DNA from: an uncultured Bacilli bacterium
GTDB taxonomy: Bacteria > Bacillota_I > Bacilli_A > RF39 > UBA660
Reading direction: 5' to 3'
Length of the DNA stretch: 5,324 bases
NCBI GenBank assembly: GCA_947594675.1
Contig: CANQEF010000081.1
Location: forward strand, 1-5,324
Shown here: one piece after another, positions 1-5,324 of the stretch
How the letters are laid out: each line of letters begins with the position of its first letter
Numbering within the stretch: the first letter of the stretch is position 1
The notes under the pieces: model-generated
The model's database searches: none
What the model was told of the DNA's origin: nothing
The model's input: only the letters and a program-made list of their open reading frames with translations
Translations under genes and position numbers: made by a program

Positions 1-633
1 CCATAAATCTTCAATACTTCCACCGCCTCGTCCAACAATTAGCGTATCTAAAGAAAAACTTTCACTAAATTTAATTTGTTTTACAATATCATTTGCTGCC
101 TCTTCTCCTTGAACCAGTGAAGGAAATAAGTAAATTTCTACTAAAGGCCATCTTCTTTTAATAGTAGAAATTATATCTTTAATAGCGGCTCCGGTTGGGG
201 CTGTTATGACGCCTATTCTTTTAGGTATTTTAGGAATCGGTTTTTTTATTTTTTCATCAAATAAACCTTCTAGTTGTAATTTCTTTTTTAATTGCTCAAA
301 AGCTATATAAAGATTTCCAATGCCATCTTCTAACATATCATTTACGTATATTTGATATGCTCCATTAGCCTCAAAAACACTTATTTTTCCAGTTACTAAA
401 ACTTTCATTCCATCAGTTGGTGTAAATTTAAGTTTTTTAGTACTTGATGAAAACATAATGGCATTAATTCTACTATTTTCATCTTTTAAAGTAAAATAAA
501 AGTGTCCTCTACTATGTGCTTTAAAATTAGATATTTCTCCTTTTAAGAATACTTCATTTAAATTTACATCGTTATCTATTTTATATTTAATATATCTAGT
601 TAATTGAGTAACTGTAATGTATTTATCATTCAT
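1..633 (-). CDS. xseA: Exodeoxyribonuclease VII large subunit, N-terminal 211 residues (runs off window edge)
   Basis: The large subunit of exonuclease VII, which with XseB degrades single-stranded DNA from either end to oligonucleotides. The visible protein begins [16 protein letters not shown], the usual XseA opening. The N-terminal OB-fold (about residues 1-100) contains KGEISNFK (31-38) and GHFYFTLKD (43-51). The nuclease domain follows, with [16 protein letters not shown] (139-154) and [11 protein letters not shown] (201-211), where the window ends. D153 and R202 line up, from memory of the E. coli enzyme, with its catalytic Asp155 and Arg205. The GHExD motif and coiled-coil C-terminus lie outside, so completeness cannot be judged. 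ATG at 633 is chosen because AGAGGA (644-649) sits 10 nt upstream; an in-frame TTG nine bases earlier is too close to that site. The gene follows nusB by 22 nt, probably in one operon, and xseB may come next. Family assignment is secure. Confidence 0.96.
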   Translation of the reverse strand, partial: MNDKYITVTQLTRYIKYKIDNDVNLNEVFLKGEISNFKAHSRGHFYFTLKDENSRINAIMFSSSTKKLKFTPTDGMKVLVTGKISVFEANGAYQIYVNDMLEDGIGNLYIAFEQLKKKLQLEGLFDEKIKKPIPKIPKRIGVITAPTGAAIKDIISTIKRRWPLVEIYLFPSLVQGEEAANDIVKQIKFSESFSLDTLIVGRGGGSIEDLW

Positions 634-655
634 AAAATTCAAGTCCTCTCATACC

Positions 656-1054
656 TTATTCTTCCTCATGATATATCTTATCTAAAACACCATTAATCAT
701 TTTAACAACTTTATCATCAGAATAAATTTTAGCTAGCTCAATAGCTTCATTTATCGCAACAACTGAAGGTGTATCTGTATATTTTAATTCATAAATACCT
801 AGAGATATTATAGCTTGATCAACTTTATTTAGACGATCTAGTTTCCAGTCTGTTAGGTATTTATTTGCTAAGGCATTAATTTCTTTTTCATTTTTTATTA
901 TGCCCATTACGCTATTTTTTACAAAATCATTTTCTATTTCTAGTTGTTCCTTGATTAAATCTTCAATGCTATAAGAAAGTTTTGCAGATTCTAATATTTT
1001 TATTTGATAAATTACTTTAATAATTATATCTCTTAATTGACTACGATTCTTCAT
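656..1054 (-). CDS. nusB: Transcription antitermination factor NusB
   Basis: NusB is a small all-helical RNA-binding protein. With NusE (ribosomal protein S10) it binds boxA in rRNA leaders and helps RNA polymerase read through terminators. The 132-residue length is normal. The N-terminal helix ([15 protein letters not shown], residues 4-18) matches the family's opening. The C-terminal half carries the signature blocks: [22 protein letters not shown] (69-90, quoted in outline: W70, R74, D79, E89), P96, INEAIELAK (101-109) and INGVLDKI (120-127). The start ATG is supported by AGAAGG six bases upstream. That site lies in the 13-nt gap right after the mutS stop, so translation is probably coupled to mutS. 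xseA follows after 22 nt. In many Bacilli nusB sits near folD and xseA; folD is not between them here. Nothing in the protein looks damaged. Confidence 0.96.
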   Translation of the reverse strand: MKNRSQLRDIIIKVIYQIKILESAKLSYSIEDLIKEQLEIENDFVKNSVMGIIKNEKEINALANKYLTDWKLDRLNKVDQAIISLGIYELKYTDTPSVVAINEAIELAKIYSDDKVVKMINGVLDKIYHEEE

Positions 1055-1060
1055 TTTTTA

Positions 1061-1066
1061 CCTTCT
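1061..1066 (-). promoter_or_regulatory. Shine-Dalgarno site of nusB
   Basis: AGAAGG lies six bases before the nusB ATG and directly after the TGA of mutS. It fixes the nusB start. Its position in a 13-nt gap suggests that ribosomes finishing mutS may reinitiate on nusB. Confidence 0.75.
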
Positions 1067-1067
1067 T

Positions 1068-3620
1068 TCATTTTCGAGTTGATATTTTTTTCTTTAAATC
1101 ATATAAATAATTTAAAGCTTGCATAGGTGACATTTCCAAGGGATTAATTTTTTTCAATTCTTCTTCTATTTCATTTGGTTTTTCTGTTAATTCATTTTCT
1201 GTTAATTCAAATAGTGATGTTTGAGTAAATACTTCTTTTTTTACATTTTTCTTTTCATAAATATCTAATATTTCTGATGCTCTTTTAATTAAAGAAACTG
1301 GAAGTTTTGCTAAAGAGGCTACATGAATTCCATAACTTTTATCAACTGCTCCTGCTTTAACTTTATGTAAAAAGGTTATTTTTCCATCTTCTTCAATAGC
1401 TGATACATGGATATTTTTTAAATGTTTTAAATCTCTTTCTAAACTAGTTAATTCATGATAATGGGTTGAAAACATCGTCTTAGCTTTTATTTTGTCATGA
1501 ATATATTCTAATATTGCTTGAGCTAGACTCATACCATCATATGTTGCTGTACCACGACCTAATTCGTCAAATAATATAAGACTATTTTCTGTTGCTGTTT
1601 CAATAGCATAATTAGCCTCTTTCATTTCTATCATGAAAGTTGATTCTCCTGAGACTAAATCATCACTGGCTCCTATTCTTGTAAAGATTTTATCAAAAAT
1701 AGGTAATGTACAACTTTTACAAGGTACAAAGCAACCCATCTGAGCCATAATTACACTAATTGCACATTGACGCATATAGGTTGATTTACCTGCCATATTA
1801 GGACCTGTTATTAATAAAATATCAGTTGTTTGATCCATTATGATATCATTTGCTATATAGTTTTCTTTCATTACTTGTTCAACTACAGGATGGCGACATT
1901 CTATCATTTTAATGCTTTTTTCTTCGGTAAGCACTGGTCTTACAAATTTATACATATCACTAGCTACAGAAAATGATTGGAGCATATCAATTTCACTAAT
2001 TACTTTAGATACTCTTTGAAGACTAGAAATATATCTTTTAACCACTTCTCTTATATCCATAAAAATTTTATATTCTAAATTAATAATTTTTTCTTCAGCA
2101 CCTAAAATGATATTTTCTTTTTCTTTAAGTAATGGTGTGCTAAAACGTTCACAATTAGCTAGTGTTTGTTTTCTTTCATAACCAAATTCTTCTTTTATTG
2201 AAGATATTTGTCCTTTACTCACTTCGATATAGTAGCCAAAAACTTTATTAAATCCAACTTTTAAATTTTTAATACCAGTTTTTTTCTTTTCTTCAGTTTC
2301 CATTTCTAGGATAAAATCTTTAGAGCCACTACTAATTTTACGTAATTCATCTAATTCTTTATTATAACCTTCTTTAATTAGATGCCCTTCGTGTAATGTA
2401 AATGGTGCATCTTCTAAAATAGTTTTATCTAGTAAATTGTATAAATCATCAAAGGTTTCTATTTTTCTATCATATTGGAGCTGTTCTAAAATATTTTTTA
2501 TATTAGGTAATTCTTTAAGAGAATTTTTTAATTGTAATAAGTCTTTAGCATTTAAATTACCATAAGTGATTCTACCACATAGTCTTTCTAAATCATAAAC
2601 GTTACTTAAAGAATTAATCAAATCATCTCTTAAAATAAACTCTGTTGAAAACTTAGCTACTAAATCATATCTTCTTTCAATTTCTTCTTTATTTGTAAGG
2701 GGATTTTCAATGGTTTTCTTTAAATATCTGGAACCCATAGCTGTTTTATTTTTATCTAAAAGCCATAATAAACTATATTGTCTTTCTCTATTTCTTAAGG
2801 TCTCTGTAAGTTCAAGATTTCTTTTAGTATTACTATCAAACTCTAAGTATTCACTAACTTTTATTATTAAGCATTTTTGTAAGTGATGTAGATCACCTTT
2901 TTTAGTTTCAATTATATAATTTAATAAATGCTTTAAGGTTACAATTAAACGTTCATCTTCTATATCTTCATAAATGTATTCATAATTTTTATCATCTAAT
3001 TGTTCTTTTGTAATTGTAACTAAACAATTTAAATTGCTACGTAAGTTTTCTACTATTTCTCTATCAATAGTATCATTTACTATTACTTCCTTAAAGCCAT
3101 ACTTTGATATTTCTTTAATAACACTTTCTTTTTCTCCTTCTATAAGTAAAGCATAAACATCTCCTGTTGAAATATCAGCATAACTTATTCCGTAGCAATA
3201 ACCAAAATCATAAATATTTGCTAGATAATTATTACTTTTAGAATCAATATTACTATCAATACGTGTGCCTTTTGTTATTATTTGAATAACATCTCTTTTG
3301 ACCATGCCTTTTACTTCTTTTGGATCTTCTAACTGTTCAACTATGGCTACTTTATAACCTTTATCTACTAATTCATCGACATAAGTGGCATAAGCATGAT
3401 GAGGGACTCCACACATAGGTACTTTTTCTTCTAAACCCGCTTGCTTACCAGTCAAAGCTAATTCTAGAAGATGCGAAGTTAATATAGCATCATCAAAAAA
3501 CATTTCATAAAAATCACCTAATCGGAAAAAGACAATACAATCTTCATATTGATCTTTTATATCCATGTATTGTTGCATCATAGGACTTAATTTTTCTCTA
3601 TTAACTTCACTACGTTTCAT
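1068..3620 (-). CDS. mutS: DNA mismatch repair protein MutS
   Basis: MutS is a dimeric ATPase that recognises base mismatches and small loops in new DNA and recruits MutL. The 850 residues match the usual MutS1 length. Domain I holds the mismatch-reading GDFYEMF motif, with F37 and E39 as the intercalating Phe and its Glu partner. A connector domain (about 125-250) and lever/clamp region (about 260-540, including FGYYIEVSKG near 460) follow. The ATPase domain has Walker A GPNMAGKST (606-614, K612), Walker B LILFDELGRGT with D685 and E686, and THYHEL with H720. The dimerisation helix-turn-helix region includes SYGIHVASLAKLP near 760. The C-terminal region carries QTSLF (800-804), a likely sliding-clamp-binding peptide, and ends in the normal MSPMQALNYLYDLKKKI block. 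The ATG is preceded by GGTGA. It is first in a probable mutS-nusB-xseA operon. It is not a MutS2, because domain I is present and there is no Smr domain. All key residues are intact. Confidence 0.98.
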   Translation of the reverse strand: MKRSEVNREKLSPMMQQYMDIKDQYEDCIVFFRLGDFYEMFFDDAILTSHLLELALTGKQAGLEEKVPMCGVPHHAYATYVDELVDKGYKVAIVEQLEDPKEVKGMVKRDVIQIITKGTRIDSNIDSKSNNYLANIYDFGYCYGISYADISTGDVYALLIEGEKESVIKEISKYGFKEVIVNDTIDREIVENLRSNLNCLVTITKEQLDDKNYEYIYEDIEDERLIVTLKHLLNYIIETKKGDLHHLQKCLIIKVSEYLEFDSNTKRNLELTETLRNRERQYSLLWLLDKNKTAMGSRYLKKTIENPLTNKEEIERRYDLVAKFSTEFILRDDLINSLSNVYDLERLCGRITYGNLNAKDLLQLKNSLKELPNIKNILEQLQYDRKIETFDDLYNLLDKTILEDAPFTLHEGHLIKEGYNKELDELRKISSGSKDFILEMETEEKKKTGIKNLKVGFNKVFGYYIEVSKGQISSIKEEFGYERKQTLANCERFSTPLLKEKENIILGAEEKIINLEYKIFMDIREVVKRYISSLQRVSKVISEIDMLQSFSVASDMYKFVRPVLTEEKSIKMIECRHPVVEQVMKENYIANDIIMDQTTDILLITGPNMAGKSTYMRQCAISVIMAQMGCFVPCKSCTLPIFDKIFTRIGASDDLVSGESTFMIEMKEANYAIETATENSLILFDELGRGTATYDGMSLAQAILEYIHDKIKAKTMFSTHYHELTSLERDLKHLKNIHVSAIEEDGKITFLHKVKAGAVDKSYGIHVASLAKLPVSLIKRASEILDIYEKKNVKKEVFTQTSLFELTENELTEKPNEIEEELKKINPLEMSPMQALNYLYDLKKKISTRK

Positions 3621-3626
3621 TTTTCT

Positions 3627-3631
3627 TCACC
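3627..3631 (-). promoter_or_regulatory. Shine-Dalgarno site of mutS
   Basis: GGTGA lies six bases before the mutS ATG. It falls almost exactly where transcription from the promoter at 3638-3665 should begin, so the mRNA leader would be very short. Confidence 0.55.
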
Positions 3632-3637
3632 AATATC

Positions 3638-3665
3638 ATTATATCAAAAAAAGTTTCTCTATCAA
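3638..3665 (-). promoter_or_regulatory. Predicted sigma-A-type promoter for mutS-nusB-xseA
   Basis: On the minus strand TTGATA (3660-3665, five of six bases of the -35 consensus) is followed after 16 bp by a perfect TATAAT (3638-3643). The predicted start of transcription is near 3631, only about 11 bases before the mutS ATG. The -35 box lies in the loop of the upstream terminator hairpin. AT-rich DNA produces chance -10 boxes, but the paired boxes, spacing and location directly before a gene make this a good candidate. Confidence 0.6.
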
Positions 3666-3677
3666 AGAAAAACCTTT
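3646..3677 (-). terminator. Predicted Rho-independent terminator after the TPM gene
   Basis: Directly at the TPM gene stop codon, the transcript can fold AAAGGUUUUUCU with AGAGAAACUUUU (including G-U pairs) around a five-base UUGAU loop. The hairpin is followed by the rest of a seven-base U run (3652-3646). The left arm starts inside the TAA stop codon. The stem has few G-C pairs, so it would be weak, but position and U run fit an intrinsic terminator. It overlaps the mutS promoter. Confidence 0.55.
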
Positions 3678-4542
3678 AAAATCCTCGGCTACTACCACCA
3701 CCACCTGATGATCCGCCGCCTCCAGAGAATCCACCTCCAGAAAAGCCACCACCGGAGCCTCCTACTATAAATCCACCGGTACCATATGTAAAGAAAGTCA
3801 CGATAAAGGACATAAACTCTATTAGTAAAATTCCAAGTAAGCTAAGAGGATCTATAAAGTAGACCAATAATAAACCACCAATATTGATTAAAGCCCAAAT
3901 GATTAGACAAAATTTTAAATTTCTTTTTAGTTTTCTTCTGGATCTCATGATACTGCCTAAAAAACTACCAAAAAATACAGCAGCGATACTAAAACCAGGC
4001 AAGAAATCAGAATCAGACGTTTGGTCCATTTTGGATACTTTAACATCTTCACTATCTATGCCATAATAATCACATATTTTTTTATAAAACGCTGAATACC
4101 CATTTTTGATACCTTTATCCCATTCATTATTTTTTAAATAAGGAATGATGTATTCATCTTGATATCTTCCTGTTAAACCATCAGGTAATAGCCCTTCTAA
4201 TCCATACCCAACTTCTACCCGAAATTGTCTTTCTTCTAAAGCCAATAATAGTAAAAGGCCGTTGTTTTCTTTGCTACTACCTATACCAAATTTTCTAAAT
4301 AATTCATTAGCATAACTTTCAATGTCTTTACCTTCTAAGTTTTTTACTGTTACAACAACAATTTGAGCATTAGTTTTTGAAGCTAGTGAAGATGATTGTT
4401 CTATAATATAAGTTTCTGTTTCTTTACTTAAAAGATTAGCATAATCATTAACATAAAACTCATTTGTAGGACTTACTAAAGCATTAACTTTTAATGTAAA
4501 AAAACTTATTATTAAAATAATCGTTAATAAAATTTTTTTCAT
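3676..4542 (-). CDS. TPM-domain (YgcG-like) exported membrane protein with glycine-rich tail
   Basis: A member of the TPM domain family (TLP18.3/Psb32/MOLO-1; YgcG in bacteria). Its biochemical role in bacteria is poorly defined; the plant member was reported as an acid phosphatase. With the ATG at 4542 it has 288 residues. Residues 1-21 form a signal peptide (MKK, hydrophobic core, VNA cleavage site). The TPM domain spans about 27-161, with VNDYANLLS (31-39), a GKDIESYA block (71-78), NNGLLLLLALEERQFRVEVG (93-112) and LPDGLTGRYQDEYIIPYL (119-136). Hydrophobic segments lie at about 180-199, 210-231 and 233-261, with a strongly basic loop at 200-210. The last 28 residues are nearly all Gly and Ser. 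A TTG at 4581 would lengthen the protein by 13 residues and overlap lemA, but it lacks a ribosome site and would bury the signal peptide start. lemA is 31 nt upstream, a pairing seen in many bacteria. The family call is firm; the function is unknown. Confidence 0.93.
   Translation of the reverse strand: MKKILLTIILIISFFTLKVNALVSPTNEFYVNDYANLLSKETETYIIEQSSSLASKTNAQIVVVTVKNLEGKDIESYANELFRKFGIGSSKENNGLLLLLALEERQFRVEVGYGLEGLLPDGLTGRYQDEYIIPYLKNNEWDKGIKNGYSAFYKKICDYYGIDSEDVKVSKMDQTSDSDFLPGFSIAAVFFGSFLGSIMRSRRKLKRNLKFCLIIWALINIGGLLLVYFIDPLSLLGILLIEFMSFIVTFFTYGTGGFIVGGSGGGFSGGGFSGGGGSSGGGGSSRGF
3679..3762 (-). repeat. Gly/Ser-coding low-complexity tail repeat
   Basis: The region encodes residues 261-288 of the TPM protein. 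It is built from imperfect GGxFSG and GGGGSS units; two 15-base copies reading GGTGGCTTTTCTGGA and GGTGGATTCTCTGGA stand side by side. It is a G+C-rich patch in otherwise very AT-rich DNA, as glycine codons require. Glycine-rich tails are usual in YgcG-like proteins. Repeat units of this kind can change copy number by slippage. Confidence 0.8.
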
Positions 4543-4547
4543 AGTTT

Positions 4548-4552
4548 TCCTT
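4548..4552 (-). promoter_or_regulatory. Shine-Dalgarno site that fixes the TPM gene start
   Basis: AAGGA lies five bases before the ATG at 4542. The alternative TTG start at 4581 has no comparable site at proper spacing. Together with the signal peptide beginning at this ATG, this decides the start. Confidence 0.75.
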
Positions 4553-4573
4553 AAAGAAAAAGAAGATTTCTCA

Positions 4574-5146
4574 TTAATCAAAATCTACTTCTGGTAATTT
4601 TGTTTTACCATCATCAGCTTCAAAATAATCTATTTCATCAAAATCAGTTATATTAGCAATAATATTAGTAGGTATTTTTTTAATCTTACTGTTATACTTT
4701 TTAACTTCAGCATTAAAATCACGTCTTGCTACAGCTATTCTATTTTCAGTACCAGCTAATTCATCTTGAAGATTAAGAAAATTTTCATTAGCTTTTAAAT
4801 CGGGATAATTTTCTACTATCACGAATAAACTATTAAGGGCATTTGATAATTCGCTATTAGCAAGAGATTTATCATCTACATCATCTGCTTTTAATAAAGC
4901 CTCTCTTGCTTTTGTTACTCTTTCTATAGCGGCATCTTCATGCTTTACGTAGCCTTTTACAGTATTGACTAGATTAGGAACTAAGTCTGCTCTTCTTTCT
5001 AATTGAATATCAATATCGGAAAATTTATTTGTCACTTCTTCCTTTAAACTTACTAAACTGTTATAAGTACCTATTGACCATATAGCGATTAGTACTACTA
5101 TAGCAATTATTCCACCTAATATAAATAAACTATTTTTATTTTTCAT
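4574..5146 (-). CDS. lemA: LemA family membrane-anchored protein
   Basis: LemA proteins are small, widespread bacterial proteins with one N-terminal membrane helix and a helical-bundle body. Their molecular function is not established. The 190-residue length is typical. Residues 7-26 form the membrane anchor after a basic MKNKN start. The body has the family's conserved helix I with ERRADLVPNLVNTVKGY (50-66), then ENYPDLKANENFLNLQDEL (112-130), ENRIAVARRDFN (134-145) and YN at 151-152. The end IP..IIANI...DYFEA (158-177) matches the usual C-terminal block, and a short acidic tail follows. The start ATG has a near-perfect Shine-Dalgarno site six bases upstream. It is first in a two-gene unit with the TPM gene, which starts 31 nt after its stop. 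LemA and TPM proteins recur together, suggesting a shared envelope role (inference). No htpX protease gene, another common neighbour, is visible. The family assignment is secure. Confidence 0.96.
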   Translation of the reverse strand: MKNKNSLFILGGIIAIVVLIAIWSIGTYNSLVSLKEEVTNKFSDIDIQLERRADLVPNLVNTVKGYVKHEDAAIERVTKAREALLKADDVDDKSLANSELSNALNSLFVIVENYPDLKANENFLNLQDELAGTENRIAVARRDFNAEVKKYNSKIKKIPTNIIANITDFDEIDYFEADDGKTKLPEVDFD

Positions 5147-5152
5147 AATAAT

Positions 5153-5160
5153 CCCTCCTC
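5153..5160 (-). promoter_or_regulatory. Strong Shine-Dalgarno site of lemA
   Basis: GAGGAGGG is the best ribosome site in the window and lies six bases before the lemA ATG. It suggests more efficient translation of lemA than of the other genes, whose sites are weaker. Confidence 0.85.
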
Positions 5161-5170
5161 GTATAAATAT

Positions 5171-5198
5171 ATTCTATCATAGGGAATAATAATTTAAA
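5171..5198 (-). promoter_or_regulatory. Predicted extended -10 promoter for lemA-TPM
   Basis: On the minus strand TGATAGAAT (5171-5179) is a TGn-extended -10 box with TAGAAT, five of six consensus bases. A weak -35 candidate TTTAAA (5193-5198) lies 16 bp upstream. Transcription would start near 5164, giving a leader of about 18 bases that still holds the whole Shine-Dalgarno site. The -35 match could be chance in such AT-rich DNA. Confidence 0.45.
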
Positions 5199-5248
5199 AT
5201 ATAAATTTATTCTTTACACATAAATATGTAAATCTAGTAAATTTTATT

Positions 5249-5282
5249 CGGGAATTTATCAGTTTTAAATTTACATTTCCCG
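5249..5282. repeat. Inverted repeat CGGGAA / TTCCCG with 22-bp spacer
   Basis: Six-base arms at 5249-5254 and 5277-5282 are perfectly complementary and are the only notably G+C-rich words in this intergenic region. No U run follows at the right distance on either strand, so a terminator is not supported. It may be a binding site for a dimeric regulator, or chance. Confidence 0.3.
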
Positions 5283-5324
5283 TCAAATGCCTATAAATAA
5301 AGGATTTTGTTGTCAAATTTCGAA

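Larger units (their letters stand above)
5161..5324. other. Region upstream of lemA, no supported gene
   Basis: These 164 bases to the window edge are very AT-rich and carry no recognisable gene. They contain the probable lemA promoter, an inverted repeat TATTC-N9-GAATA (5170-5188) overlapping its -10 box, a short palindrome ACATAAATATGT (5218-5229), a CGGGAA/TTCCCG inverted repeat (5249-5282), and a GTCAAAT direct repeat 30 bp apart (5282-5288 and 5312-5318). Any of these may be chance or a regulator site. A minus-strand frame open from 5322 to a TAA at 5194 shows no known motif. Confidence 0.6.

Noticed and set aside
241..254. Runs of seven and six T separated by one A within xseA as a phase-variable slippage tract
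   Set aside because: The reading frame is intact, the encoded Lys/Ile stretch fits the family, and similar runs are expected throughout this AT-rich sequence.
1098..1103. TATGAT as a -10 box of a private nusB promoter inside the mutS 3' end
   Set aside because: No acceptable -35 or extended -10 element stands with it, and such words are common in DNA this rich in A and T.
3884..4066. A 60-codon open reading frame on the plus strand
   Set aside because: It lies wholly inside the TPM gene on the opposite strand, has no ribosome site or recognisable motif, and the minus-strand protein is clearly conserved.
5249..5282. CGGGAA/TTCCCG hairpin as a terminator of an upstream gene
   Set aside because: The arms are only six bases with a 22-base loop, and no U run follows on either strand.
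5287..5324. ATG on the plus strand open to the right edge (12 codons)
   Set aside because: There is no Shine-Dalgarno sequence before it, and 12 codons are too few to judge; a divergent gene cannot be supported.
1..5324. CRISPR arrays, tRNA or rRNA genes, insertion sequences, riboswitches, defence or toxin-antitoxin modules
   Set aside because: No regularly spaced repeats, RNA gene motifs, transposase fragments or target-site duplications were seen; nearly all of the sequence is explained by five conserved genes.

Overview
This window is an ordinary chromosomal stretch of a very AT-rich (low-GC) bacterium, with five protein genes, all on the minus strand. Sampled lines run from about 20 to 38% G+C. 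The proteins resemble those of low-GC Firmicutes, perhaps a deep Bacilli, Erysipelotrichia-like or uncultured gut lineage. This is an inference from composition and protein style; there is no rRNA or other marker to settle it. All seven tryptophans are encoded by TGG, and mutS ends at a TGA where the family normally ends. The standard bacterial code is therefore in use, not the Mycoplasma/Spiroplasma code in which TGA means Trp. A full-length MutS also argues against a classic mycoplasma.

Reading in the direction of transcription (right to left): 5161-5324 is a non-coding leader region. It holds a probable extended -10 promoter for lemA and a few short repeats. lemA (5146-4574) is followed after 31 nt by a gene for a TPM-domain (YgcG-like) exported membrane protein (4542-3676). 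The pair looks like one transcription unit, and it ends in an A/T-rich hairpin with a seven-base U run at 3677-3646.

That terminator physically overlaps a strong promoter (TTGATA, 16 bp, TATAAT) that would start the next unit: mutS (3620-1068), nusB (1054-656) and the first 211 codons of xseA (633 to the window edge). Gaps are 13 and 22 nt, and each gene has its own Shine-Dalgarno sequence, so these three are probably co-transcribed. The second unit joins mismatch recognition (MutS), the rRNA antitermination factor NusB, and the large subunit of exonuclease VII. The nusB-xseA association is common; mutS at the head and the absence of mutL from the window are less usual.

I see no mobile element, CRISPR array, tRNA, rRNA, riboswitch or defence system. 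No previously undescribed system is evident. The most useful points are the mutS-nusB-xseA linkage, the interlocked terminator and promoter, the corrected start of the TPM gene, and the likely topology of the TPM protein.
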